NCBI RefSeq assembly: GCF_002291445.1
Contig: NZ_CP014137.1
Coordinates: forward strand, 4,216,001-4,280,000
DNA length: 64,000 nucleotides
From: Brenneria goodwinii
Lineage (GTDB): Bacteria; Pseudomonadota; Gammaproteobacteria; Enterobacterales; Enterobacteriaceae
Direction: 5' to 3'
Position 1 is the first letter of the stretch; each line of letters opens with the position of its first letter. This document shows positions 36,071-44,280 of this stretch, piece by piece. A program made the position numbers and the translations under genes. Below the pieces are notes generated by a model that searched no databases, was not told where the DNA came from, and was given only the letters and a program-made list of their open reading frames with translations.

Positions 36071-37408
36071 ATGAATAAATCGCAATCTGGTCATGCCGAT
36101 GAGCAAGGACTGCTGGAGCGTGTGTTTAAACTGACGCAGCACGGCACTACTGCGCGGACAGAAATGATCGCGGGCTTCACCACCTTTTTGACCATGGTGT
36201 ATATCGTTTTTGTTAACCCGCAGATTTTAGGCGTGGCGGGCATGGATACCCAGGCGGTGTTTGTCACTACCTGCCTGATTGCCGCCTTTGGCAGTATCTT
36301 TATGGGGCTGCTGGCTAATTTGCCGGTTGCGCTGGCGCCGGCCATGGGCCTGAACGCCTTTTTCGCTTTTGCCGTCGTCGGGGCGATGGGGCTTCCATGG
36401 CAGGTGGCGATGGGGGCGGTTTTCTGGGGCGCAGTCGGTTTCCTGCTGCTGACCATCTTCCAGATCCGTTACTGGATGATTGCCAATATACCGGTGAGTT
36501 TGCGATTGGGGATCGCCAGCGGTATCGGCCTGTTTATTGCCATGATGGGGCTGAAGAACGCCGGCATTATCGTTTCCAACCCCGAAACGCTGGTTACCGT
36601 GGGTAATTTAACCTCACACAGCGTGTTGCTGGGGGCGCTGGGCTTCTTCATTATTGCGGCGCTCGCTTCGCGAAGCATTCATGCGGCGGTGCTGATTTCC
36701 ATCGTGATTACCACATCTATCGGCTTGCTGTTGGGTGACGTTAAGTTCAACGGCTTTTTCTCCATGCCGCCGAGCGTGACTTCCGTGGTCGGGCAGGTTG
36801 ATTTGGCGGGCGCGCTGAATCTGGGGCTTTCCGGCGTTATCTTTTCCTTCATGCTGGTCAACCTGTTCGACTCGTCCGGTACGTTGATTGGGGTCACGGA
36901 TAAAGCCGGCCTGGTGGATGCGCGCGGTAAGTTTCCCCGTATGAAACAGGCGCTGTATGTGGATAGTATCAGCTCGGTCGCCGGGGCGTTTATCGGCACT
37001 TCTTCGGTTACCGCCTATATCGAAAGTTCTTCCGGCGTGTCCGTCGGCGGGCGTACCGGGTTGACCGCCGTCGTCGTCGGGCTGTTGTTCCTGCTGGTTA
37101 TTTTCCTGTCGCCGCTGGCCGGTATGGTGCCGGCTTATGCCGCCGCGGGCGCGCTGATTTACGTGGGCGTGTTGATGACATCAAGCCTGGCGCGGGTGAA
37201 GTGGGATGATTTGACCGAAGCCGTTCCAGCCTTTATTACGGCGGTGATGATGCCGTTCAGTTTCTCTATCACCGAAGGGATTGCCCTGGGCTTCATCTCT
37301 TACTGCGTGATGAAGCTGGCAACGGGGCGCTGGCGCGAGATTAGCCCTTGTGTGGTGGTGGTTGCGCTGTTGTTCCTGCTAAAGATTATCTTTATCGACG
37401 CGCATTAA
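36071..37408 (+). CDS. yieG: NCS2-family adenine permease
   Basis: A 445-residue inner-membrane transporter of the AzgA-like branch of the NCS2 family (also called adeP in E. coli), a proton-coupled high-affinity adenine permease. It has about 12-14 membrane segments; family motifs include ERVFKLTQHGTTARTEMIAG, ALAPAMGLNAFFAF and the SSGVSVGGRTGLTAV region near residue 320. It is the E. coli neighbour of yieH and marks the right border of the secretion locus. Confidence 0.92.
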   Translation: MNKSQSGHADEQGLLERVFKLTQHGTTARTEMIAGFTTFLTMVYIVFVNPQILGVAGMDTQAVFVTTCLIAAFGSIFMGLLANLPVALAPAMGLNAFFAFAVVGAMGLPWQVAMGAVFWGAVGFLLLTIFQIRYWMIANIPVSLRLGIASGIGLFIAMMGLKNAGIIVSNPETLVTVGNLTSHSVLLGALGFFIIAALASRSIHAAVLISIVITTSIGLLLGDVKFNGFFSMPPSVTSVVGQVDLAGALNLGLSGVIFSFMLVNLFDSSGTLIGVTDKAGLVDARGKFPRMKQALYVDSISSVAGAFIGTSSVTAYIESSSGVSVGGRTGLTAVVVGLLFLLVIFLSPLAGMVPAYAAAGALIYVGVLMTSSLARVKWDDLTEAVPAFITAVMMPFSFSITEGIALGFISYCVMKLATGRWREISPCVVVVALLFLLKIIFIDAH

Positions 37409-37418
37409 TTTCATGATG

Positions 37419-37444
37419 CTCCGGGGTATTCGCCCCGGAGTTCT
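37419..37444 (+). terminator. Terminator hairpin after yieG
   Basis: CTCCGGGG (37419-37426) pairs perfectly with CCCCGGAG (37433-37440) across a six-base loop; the T tract (TTCTGT) is weak. It lies between the convergent yieG and yieE. Confidence 0.7.
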
Positions 37445-37491
37445 GTATTGGTCATCAGTCTGAACATCTCAATTTACGTCACCGAACGGGG

Positions 37492-38235
37492 TTACTGAGG
37501 TATCACCGATGTCGGTTTTTCCGCCGTGTGGCTGGTGAGCTTCATGTAGCGCAAGGACTGGCGTTGCTGATGCACGATTTCACCGCTTTTCTTCATGCCC
37601 GCGTCCGTCGTGTAGGTCCACATAATCAACCGGTTAAGCGTTGGAACATGGGCACATGCCCAGGCCAGATAATCATCGATGTCGCTCATCACCTCAACGG
37701 CGGGAAGGCAGTTGGAGCGCAGCCGTCCGGAGGCGGGGTGGAGTTGCAGATTTTCTGCACGGTACTCATTCGATCTGGGTATTTTCATCAGGGAATGACG
37801 AATGGTGCACAGTTGCGTGGCGGCCTCCAGCGGATCGTGCTGCGCCTCAATCCAGGCTTTTTCAGCCAGAGTCTGCGGCTGCATATCGGCCGGCGCCTGG
37901 CTGTTTGACCGGACATGAACGATCTCGATATCTATGCCGACGCTGCCCTCTTCGCTCAGCACAATAGCAATGGTATTGCCGGCATAACCCAGGCTGAAAC
38001 TCGGCAGATTAGGATCGGCGAAATAGGGACGTCCGTCCGGGGAAACAAGCAGCTTAGGGAGTAGCGGATAGCCGAAAAAATAGAACATCATCTCAGCTAA
38101 CAACACCCGGCTTTTCAAATAGCGTTCGCGACGTTTAGCCGAAAACCCGTCTGTTGATGAAATCAGTTCATCCGGCAATCTCTGTAGATTGGGAGGCGCT
38201 TCCGTGCTGGTCCACCTGACGAAATGGCAGGACAT
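37492..38235 (-). CDS. yieE: 4'-phosphopantetheinyl transferase superfamily protein YieE
   Basis: A 247-residue protein matching E. coli YieE, a member of the phosphopantetheinyl transferase superfamily that would load carrier proteins with the CoA arm. Key regions are RERYLKSRVLLAEMMFYFFG near residue 40, the substrate loop LVSPDGRPYFADPNLPSFSL (core DGRPYF, LPSFSLGYAGN) and the metal-binding GIDIE (residues about 118-122). The WxxKE motif is altered (RHSLMKI), as in E. coli YieE, so catalysis is not assured. It completes the yieH-yieG-yieE backbone. Confidence 0.82.
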   Translation of the reverse strand: MSCHFVRWTSTEAPPNLQRLPDELISSTDGFSAKRRERYLKSRVLLAEMMFYFFGYPLLPKLLVSPDGRPYFADPNLPSFSLGYAGNTIAIVLSEEGSVGIDIEIVHVRSNSQAPADMQPQTLAEKAWIEAQHDPLEAATQLCTIRHSLMKIPRSNEYRAENLQLHPASGRLRSNCLPAVEVMSDIDDYLAWACAHVPTLNRLIMWTYTTDAGMKKSGEIVHQQRQSLRYMKLTSHTAEKPTSVIPQ

Positions 38236-38520
38236 TGTTCACTCCGTGATGATGATGAAAACAGAATGTCCCGCATGAGACATGCTTAAAAAGGGAACGC
38301 TTACTCTTTCACGCCGTGGTGTTAATTACCCGTTTCTTCCGGGCATCGCCTCTTGGGGGTCCACTCGACGGCTGTTTTCCTGCATTTTGAAATCCATTGA
38401 ATCATAGACGCATATTATCAGACAAAAATATGATCTAAAGAAAAATAAGTGGATAAATCGGCGATTATCGTTTGTTAATCACAATTATCTTCCGAATTTC
38501 TATTTTTTATTGAAAAATAA

Positions 38521-38808
38521 CATATACAGGGAATCGTCCGTATCGCCGCGGAGACCGCCCATCTGGTAACCCATTCTCCGGCTTTTTCTAACGCTATCTT
38601 CGATACGATGCGTTGCCTGTCGCGGCGTTATATCGGGATGCGGAAGAGTACGATATCCATCGTCATCGATAACGATGAAAGTCCGGTTGATTTGAACCGG
38701 TACGCGGTTGTGGAGCGCAAGCGCCAATGGCCTGCGGTGTTGAACGGCAGTCAAACGCCGCTAGCGGTATTATCGGTATTCATGCCGAACGGCGTGTCGA
38801 CAGTTTAA
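38521..38808 (+). pseudogene. Possible gene fragment
   Basis: An open frame after a stop at 38518-38520 reads HIQGIVRIAAETAHLVTHS..., with internal ATG codons at 38608 and 38638, and ends NGVSTV-stop. It looks like coding sequence without a proper start. An overlapping minus-strand frame (38500-38754) is equally open, so the call is weak. Confidence 0.2.
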
Positions 38809-38872
38809 CGCTGAAGGTTGCAGACCAAGGATCCGGATTACGCTATTGCTTCCTGCAAGGCGGTATGCCCGA

Positions 38873-39035
38873 TTATTTATCTGAATAGGTTTCCTGCGCC
38901 GCTAATATCGCTGTCAGATTTTCCTCTATCCAGTCCGCCAGGATTTTGACTCGCTCGCTGGCCTCTTTGCCCAGCGGCGTCAGGCAGTATTCAACATGCG
39001 GCGGCACTGCTTCCCTTGTATAGCCTGCTTCGTCT
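38873..39035 (-). pseudogene. Truncated second copy of qorR (C-terminal 40 codons)
   Basis: The minus strand reads VPPHVEYCLTPLGKEASERV...ILAAQETYSDK-stop, the C-terminus of an HxlR-type regulator. Bases 38887-39007 match 43812-43932 (3' end of the intact qorR) at 113 of 121 positions without gaps; upstream of VPPHV the two sequences have nothing in common. The HTH domain is missing. Confidence 0.88.
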
Positions 39036-39164
39036 CTGACGCCCGATTCTGGAAACAGAGAATGACCACAAATCAGGCGAAAAATCGGCCGCCTATGTAC
39101 GGGGTTATTGTTAATAAAATCTTATCTTTATCGAATTGAAAAGCGTTCTGTGAAATTTAACTCT

Positions 39165-39284
39165 ATGAGCAAGAAAATGGATTTTTATTTATTTTTTTAT
39201 AAAAAAATCAATGTGTTGTTTCTTTTTTGGCTTACGTATTTCGTCTGGTTTAGGTTACGCGGGAACAATATAAAACAAAAATAA
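39165..39284 (+). CDS. Possible small hydrophobic peptide
   Basis: A 39-codon ORF (MSKKMDFYLFFYKKINVLFL...) with one strongly hydrophobic Trp/Phe-rich segment between Lys-rich ends. There is no clear ribosome binding site. It lies in the otherwise gene-free A/T-rich 39.04-39.50 kb leader of the microcin cassette and could be chance. Confidence 0.2.
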   Translation: MSKKMDFYLFFYKKINVLFLFWLTYFVWFRLRGNNIKQK

Positions 39285-39501
39285 ACATAAATAAACTACA
39301 TCATTTAGGAAAGCTGATATACAGTTGGAAAAAATGACGAAGATAATCGCTATCCCCATTAGAGGATATTTTTAGTTCTGTTTTTTATAAAGTTATTCAG
39401 GTATAAATATTGATTTCATTAATCAGAGCGAAATAGATTTCAGGTACGAAACCGACGATAAAAATATAATTCAATTAGCCAACAAACTTGAGGGCTTGAC
39501 G

Positions 39502-39690
39502 ATGAAGAGAAAAATCATTCGCTTGATTTTTGGTTCTATTATATCCGTATTTATACTTTGCATTGCCAATCAATTTGATTTTTTTTATTTGAATCAAGAT
39601 ATTTCAATCGCTATTATTGTAATCGCCTCAATGATTGCAACCGACTTAATATTATCCATGATGGATTTTTTCTATAAAAAAGAGGGTTAA
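39502..39690 (+). CDS. Small membrane protein, candidate microcin immunity protein
   Basis: A 62-residue protein with two membrane segments (IIRLIFGSIISVFILCIA and ISIAIIVIASMIATDLIL) between basic ends. A TTG at 39496 is an alternative start. It ends three bases before the microcin precursor gene and has the size and topology of colicin V-type immunity proteins such as Cvi, but no sequence match is claimed. Position directly upstream of the precursor makes immunity the best guess. Confidence 0.65.
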   Translation: MKRKIIRLIFGSIISVFILCIANQFDFFYLNQDISIAIIVIASMIATDLILSMMDFFYKKEG

Positions 39691-39693
39691 GGA

Positions 39694-40077
39694 ATGTTAA
39701 AAGATATTCATGAGTTAAACGTTCAAGAAATCGCCTTTATTTCCGGCGGTAATGCGAACTCCGCTTATGAAGGAGGCTGTTCGAGAGCAGCGGCAAGAGG
39801 CGCCATGACAGGGGCGATGGCCGGCGCCGGCGCCGGTTTGATTCGCGGCGCGGTTGGCGGTGTTGGCGGCGGGCCTGCGGGAGTTGCTCTTGGAGGTCTT
39901 TCCGGTGCGGCAGAAGGCGGCGTCTATGGCGCCGTTACTGGCGGTATTACAGGTTTCGTCGGATGCAGGGCGGATCGCAGCAGTCATAATGGCGGTGGAA
40001 ATAACTCCTGTAGCAGCAGTCGTTCATCAAAAGGCAGCTCATGCGGCAGTTCTATGGGCGGTCAATGCAGCAGGTAA
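39694..40077 (+). CDS. Class II microcin (colicin V type) precursor
   Basis: A 127-residue precursor with a double-glycine leader MLKDIHELNVQEIAFISGG (residues 1-19); cleavage after Gly-Gly would release a 108-residue peptide. The mature part has a Gly/Ala-rich membrane-active core (residues 36-90, GAMTGAMAGAGAG and similar small-residue repeats) and a Ser/Gly/Cys-rich tail (residues 96-127). Five cysteines are present (29, 91, 106, 117, 125), so disulfides are possible. The cognate adaptor and peptidase/exporter genes follow. The Ser-rich end recalls siderophore-carrying class IIb microcins, but no siderophore-attachment genes are here. The family is clear; the peptide itself looks new to me. 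Confidence 0.85.
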   Translation: MLKDIHELNVQEIAFISGGNANSAYEGGCSRAAARGAMTGAMAGAGAGLIRGAVGGVGGGPAGVALGGLSGAAEGGVYGAVTGGITGFVGCRADRSSHNGGGNNSCSSSRSSKGSSCGSSMGGQCSR

Positions 40078-40135
40078 AATTAAACATATCACTGAGTTCG
40101 TGAGAAGGATTTACTCTCCGCTTTTTCAGTGTGTT

Positions 40136-40186
40136 TTATCTTAATAAAAGGTGACTATTAGTAATAGTCACCTTTTATTAAGATAA
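40136..40186 (+). terminator. 51-base perfect palindrome after the microcin gene
   Basis: A 25-base left arm (40136-40160, core AAAAGGTGACTATTA) and its exact inverse (40162-40186) around a single central G. The stem is strong enough to stop most transcription in either direction, so it probably sets a high ratio of precursor to exporter mRNA. The T-rich part lies within the right arm (CCTTTTATT). Confidence 0.75.
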
Positions 40187-40326
40187 GGAAAAAATCGATG
40201 TTTTTATCCATCATATAAAATAAAAAATTAATATTTTTTGATATCAAAACTATCATCGTTAAAAACGATTTCATACCGCTGAATAATATCCAGTCGTTAA
40301 ACATATATTTCACTCAAAGGATAATA

Positions 40327-41607
40327 ATGCTTTTTAGGCAGGAAGCTGTAGATTACAGAAAAAATCTTTGGTCAGGCAAGGCTCTTCTGGCGCCCGGTAT
40401 TCCAGCATGGTTGGTTTCAACGTTTACTCTCCTTTTCTTTATTTGTTTTATAACGTTCCTTATTTTCGGCACCTACACCCGCCGGATAAATGTTACGGGT
40501 GAACTTATTTCTTCTCCGCGTGCCGTTACCGTGTTTTCAGCTCAGCAGGGATTTGTGATCAGCCAGTTGGTCAATCCCGGAGATAGGGTGACAAAAGGCC
40601 AGGCGCTTTATCAGATCGATGTCAGCCGCACCACTACCTCTGGCGTTGTCAGTAAGAAACAGCGGGAAGATATTGAAAGGCAAATAAGCGCCATTGACAG
40701 GATTATCGAGAAAATTAGAGAAAACAAAGAAGTTACGCTGAACATGCTGAAACAGCAGCAAATCAGTTACAAAACGGCTCTGCAACATTCGTCTGACGTT
40801 TTGAAAAAAGCGGAAGAGGGGCTGAGGATAATGAAGGAAAACATGGAGAACTACAAAGTTTATCAACGCAAAGGGCTGATAAATAAAGATCAAATGACTA
40901 GCCAGGCCTCTCTATATTATCAGCAGCAGAACGATCTGCTCGGACTCAGCGGTCAGAATGAACAGAATGCCCTGCAGGTGCTCACCTTGCAGGGGAACAT
41001 TCGGACCCAAGAAGCTGATTTTGACAACCAGATATATCAGTTGGAAATTCAGAAAAACGATCTGACCCGACAAATTACCGATGTCGATGCCGGTAGCATT
41101 TTGGTGGTCAGTTCACCGGTTGACGGCAGGATTGATTCACTGAGCGTAACCCCCGGACAGATGATCGGTACGGGGGATAGCCTGCTGCAAATCATACCCG
41201 GCGATACGCGAAGCTATGTGCTGGTGCTTTGGGTGCCGGATAGCGCCGTTCCTTATCTTTCTCCGGGCGATCGCCTCAACATCCGCTACGATGCCTTTCC
41301 CGCGGAAAGGTTTGGCCAGTTTCCCGGCAAAATTCTTTTTGTCTCCAGTACGCCGGCATCCCTTCAGGAAATGGCTACCTACCCTGGGGCACCCGGTAGA
41401 ACGGCGGATAAACCACAGACCTGGTACAAAGTGGTTGTCAGTCCGCAGAGTAGCCAGTTCCGCTATCGGGGTAAACAGCTGGAGGCGGAGAATGGAATGA
41501 AAGCCACCAGTACGCTGTTTCTTGAGAACCGGACGTTGTATCAGTGGTTGTTGTCGCCTCTCTATGACATCAGCACCAGCGCGCAAGGGCCAGTCAATGG
41601 AAAATAA
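40327..41607 (+). CDS. CvaA-type microcin secretion adaptor (HlyD family)
   Basis: A 426-residue adaptor with a short cytoplasmic tail (MLFRQEAVDYRKNLWSGKAL, typical of CvaA), one membrane segment (WLVSTFTLLFFICFITFLIF), lipoyl halves around residues 58-90 and 255-275 (SSPVDGRIDSLSVTPGQMIG) and a coiled coil between them (about 110-245). It would link the exporter to TolC. The ribosome binding site is AAGGA before the ATG at 40327. It overlaps the exporter gene slightly. Confidence 0.9.
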   Translation: MLFRQEAVDYRKNLWSGKALLAPGIPAWLVSTFTLLFFICFITFLIFGTYTRRINVTGELISSPRAVTVFSAQQGFVISQLVNPGDRVTKGQALYQIDVSRTTTSGVVSKKQREDIERQISAIDRIIEKIRENKEVTLNMLKQQQISYKTALQHSSDVLKKAEEGLRIMKENMENYKVYQRKGLINKDQMTSQASLYYQQQNDLLGLSGQNEQNALQVLTLQGNIRTQEADFDNQIYQLEIQKNDLTRQITDVDAGSILVVSSPVDGRIDSLSVTPGQMIGTGDSLLQIIPGDTRSYVLVLWVPDSAVPYLSPGDRLNIRYDAFPAERFGQFPGKILFVSSTPASLQEMATYPGAPGRTADKPQTWYKVVVSPQSSQFRYRGKQLEAENGMKATSTLFLENRTLYQWLLSPLYDISTSAQGPVNGK

Positions 41608-43711
41608 TATGCTGGAACGGTTGCGCAACAGGCTCGATTTTTCATTCCTACGCCGAGTACCGGTGCAGCTACAGACCGAGGCAGCGGAATGTGGCCTGGC
41701 TTGCTTGGCGATGGTCTGCGGTTTCTATGGAAAACAGATTGATCTGCTTAGTTTGCGGCAGGATTTTGGCGTATCTTCGCGGGGCACCTCGTTGGCGACG
41801 CTGATGCAGCTTGCCCATAACCTAAGCCTGTCTACCCGGCCCTTGTCGCTGGATATCGAACACTTAACCGCTATTCGCAAGCCCTGCATCCTTCACTGGG
41901 ATTTCAATCATTTTGTTGTGCTGGTCAGTGCTGCGGCGGATAAGGTTGTCATCCACGATCCGGCTGTGGGCAGGTGCGTTATCGCCAGGAAAGAACTCTC
42001 GGACCATTTTACCGGTGTGGCGTTGGAGCTGTGGCCGGACACAGGATTCATTCCTGAAGTTCGCAAACAACGGATAAAAACCGGAGAGCTGATACGAAAT
42101 ATCAGCGGATTCAAAAGCGCCCTGCTGAAAATATTTTGCCTGTCTCTGGTTATCGAATTCATCAGCCTGCTGATGCCTGTAGGGACCCAGTTGGTTATGG
42201 ACCATGCCGTCCCCGCCGGAGATAAGGGGTTGCTGGTGCTGATATGTATGGGATTGTTTGTGCTTGTCCTGTTGCAGGCCGGTATCAGCATGTTCAGAAG
42301 TTGGACTACCTTGGTGATGAGTACGATCATCGATATTCAGTGGAAGGACGGGCTGTTTCGGCATTTGATGAAGCTGCCGCTATCCTGGTTTGAAAAACGG
42401 AAAATAGGCGATATCCAGTCCCGCTTCGGTTCACTGGATGTATTGCGGGCCACTTTTACCCAGAATATAACCGGTATGGTCATAGACAGCATCATGGCGA
42501 CCGGCGCTTTGATTCTACTGGTGCTTTATGGCGGCGTCCTGGTCTGGGTCGTGGTGGGGTTCACCTTTGTGTTCGTGTTGCTGCGGATTGCTACCTATTC
42601 CCGCTACAGGCAGGCATCGGAGGAGTTGCTGATAAAGAGCGCGCGGGCTGGTTCCTGCTTTACGGAAACCTTGTATGGTATTGCGACGATCCGTGCCCAA
42701 GATTTGGCGGAACAGCGGCGGTATAATTGGCTGAATCTGGTGACGGATACCGCTAATACATCGATCGGCCTTTCCCGGTTCGATATGTTATTCAGCATTA
42801 TCAGCACATTTATTGGCGCCTGTGACAACGTATTCATTTTGTGGCTGGGGATCTCCTTCGTGATGGACCAGCATATGACCATCGGCGCATTTGTGGCTTT
42901 CAGCTCATACCGCGGTATTTTTTCCGATCGGGTACTGTCACTTACCGGCGTATTTCTGCAATTGCGGATGCTGTCGTTGCATAATGAACGAATTACTGAC
43001 ATAGCGCTGACGCCGCCAGAGCCTACGATGCCCGAAAAGTCCTTTTTCCCTTCCGGCAACGCGCTTTCTCTTGAGGCGCAAGGGCTAAGTTTCCGATACG
43101 ACAAACAATCCCCCTTTATATTTAGCGGACTTGATCTTACGGTAGCGGCAGGGGAAAGTGTTGCCGTTACAGGTCCGTCCGGCGCGGGAAAGACGACGCT
43201 AATGAAGCTTCTCGGCGGACTGACTGAACCCACCGAGGGCAGAATTCTGGTCGATGGCCGGGATATACACTCCATCGGTGTGAACAATTACCGCCGGGCC
43301 GTAGCCTGCATTTTGCAAGAAGACCGTTTGTTTGCAGGATCCCTGCGTGAAAACATCACGGGGTTTAGCCGGGAAGTCGATGATGAGTGGCTGGAAACTT
43401 GCGCCCGGCTTAGCCATATCCATGACGATATCATGGCTCTGCCGATGGGCTACGAGACGCTGACGGGCGAACTAGGCGAGGGGCTTTCCGGCGGACAGCG
43501 GCAGCGGATTTTTATTGCAAGAGCGTTGTACCGCAGGCCAGGGATACTCTTTATGGATGAGGCGACCAGCCATCTTGATGAGCGTAATGAGGCACTGATC
43601 AATCATGCCATCGCCGGTCTTAGTATTACGCGGGTCATCATTGCACATCGCCAGTCAACTATCCGATCGGCGGATCGCATCATCACCCTCGGCGATACGG
43701 AAGAAATTTAA
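41597..43711 (+). CDS. CvaB-type peptidase-containing ABC exporter
   Basis: A 704-residue transporter that cleaves the double-glycine leader and exports the microcin. The C39 peptidase domain is intact: Cys32 in QTEAAECGLACLAM, His105 in FNHFVVL and Asp121 in IHDPAVG. Six membrane segments follow (about residues 170-430), then the ATPase with Walker A GPSGAGKTT, signature LSGGQRQR and Walker B ILFMDEA. ATG codons at 41597 (11-base overlap with the adaptor gene) and 41609 are both possible; the first has AAGG upstream at proper spacing. The intact peptidase sets it apart from the HlyB-type exporter at 25556. Confidence 0.93.
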   Translation: MENNMLERLRNRLDFSFLRRVPVQLQTEAAECGLACLAMVCGFYGKQIDLLSLRQDFGVSSRGTSLATLMQLAHNLSLSTRPLSLDIEHLTAIRKPCILHWDFNHFVVLVSAAADKVVIHDPAVGRCVIARKELSDHFTGVALELWPDTGFIPEVRKQRIKTGELIRNISGFKSALLKIFCLSLVIEFISLLMPVGTQLVMDHAVPAGDKGLLVLICMGLFVLVLLQAGISMFRSWTTLVMSTIIDIQWKDGLFRHLMKLPLSWFEKRKIGDIQSRFGSLDVLRATFTQNITGMVIDSIMATGALILLVLYGGVLVWVVVGFTFVFVLLRIATYSRYRQASEELLIKSARAGSCFTETLYGIATIRAQDLAEQRRYNWLNLVTDTANTSIGLSRFDMLFSIISTFIGACDNVFILWLGISFVMDQHMTIGAFVAFSSYRGIFSDRVLSLTGVFLQLRMLSLHNERITDIALTPPEPTMPEKSFFPSGNALSLEAQGLSFRYDKQSPFIFSGLDLTVAAGESVAVTGPSGAGKTTLMKLLGGLTEPTEGRILVDGRDIHSIGVNNYRRAVACILQEDRLFAGSLRENITGFSREVDDEWLETCARLSHIHDDIMALPMGYETLTGELGEGLSGGQRQRIFIARALYRRPGILFMDEATSHLDERNEALINHAIAGLSITRVIIAHRQSTIRSADRIITLGDTEEI

Positions 43712-43794
43712 GAAATACGACGGAAAGAAGGAAAGCAATGAACGCGTGCCGTCAGTCTACGGCGCTGGTTTCCAGTACATCAGCCGATCTTCGC

Positions 43795-44196
43795 TCAAGA
43801 TTTCTCTGGGGAAGTTTCCTGTGCCGCTAATATCGCAGCCAGATTTTCCTCTATCCAGTCCGCCAGGATTTTGACCCGCTCGCTGACCTCTTTGCCCAGC
43901 GGCGTCAGACTGTATTCAACATGCGGCGGCACCACCGGGTATGAGGTTCTCAGGATAAAACCATCGCTTTCCAGCCATTGCAGCGTCTGCGCCAGCATCC
44001 GCTCGCTGACGCCGCCGATTTTGCGCCGCAGTTGACTGAAGCGAAGCGTTCCATCCAATAATGCCACTAAAATCAGCACGCCCCAACGGCTGGTTACGTG
44101 GTTAAGTATCTGGCGGGAAGGACATTTTTCAGCGAACAGATTTCCCTGCAACGGTATAACGGACAATAACGAGGCGGCTTTTACTTTTTCCGGCAT
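43795..44196 (-). CDS. qorR: HxlR-family redox-sensing regulator QorR (YtfH)
   Basis: A 133-residue HxlR-type regulator, almost the same as E. coli QorR/YtfH: NLFAEKCPSRQILNHVTSRW (with the redox-active Cys), the winged helix GVSERMLAQTLQWLESDGFI and SYPVVPPHVEYSLTPLG. QorR represses qorB until the Cys is oxidised by diamide, methylglyoxal or quinones. It is divergent from qorB, as in E. coli. Its 3' end is the source, or sister, of the fragment at 38873-39035. Confidence 0.9.
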   Translation of the reverse strand: MPEKVKAASLLSVIPLQGNLFAEKCPSRQILNHVTSRWGVLILVALLDGTLRFSQLRRKIGGVSERMLAQTLQWLESDGFILRTSYPVVPPHVEYSLTPLGKEVSERVKILADWIEENLAAILAAQETSPEKS

Positions 44197-44280
44197 GAAA
44201 CTTACCTTTGTGTGCGTACTTACTTAAAGTTAGTTTATTGTCTATTCTACCTGTCAATGACGGTCAAAAAAAGGAGCTTA

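Noticed and set aside
39411..39425. TGATTTCATTAATCA as a Fur box for the microcin cassette
   Set aside because: Only 9 of 14 positions fit the Fur consensus; the region is A/T-rich, so a partial match is expected by chance.
39694..40077. Siderophore-conjugated (class IIb) microcin
   Set aside because: The Ser-rich tail is suggestive, but no glycosyltransferase, esterase or acyltransferase genes of the mcm/mce type lie in the cassette, and the tail is Cys-rich and ends in Arg.
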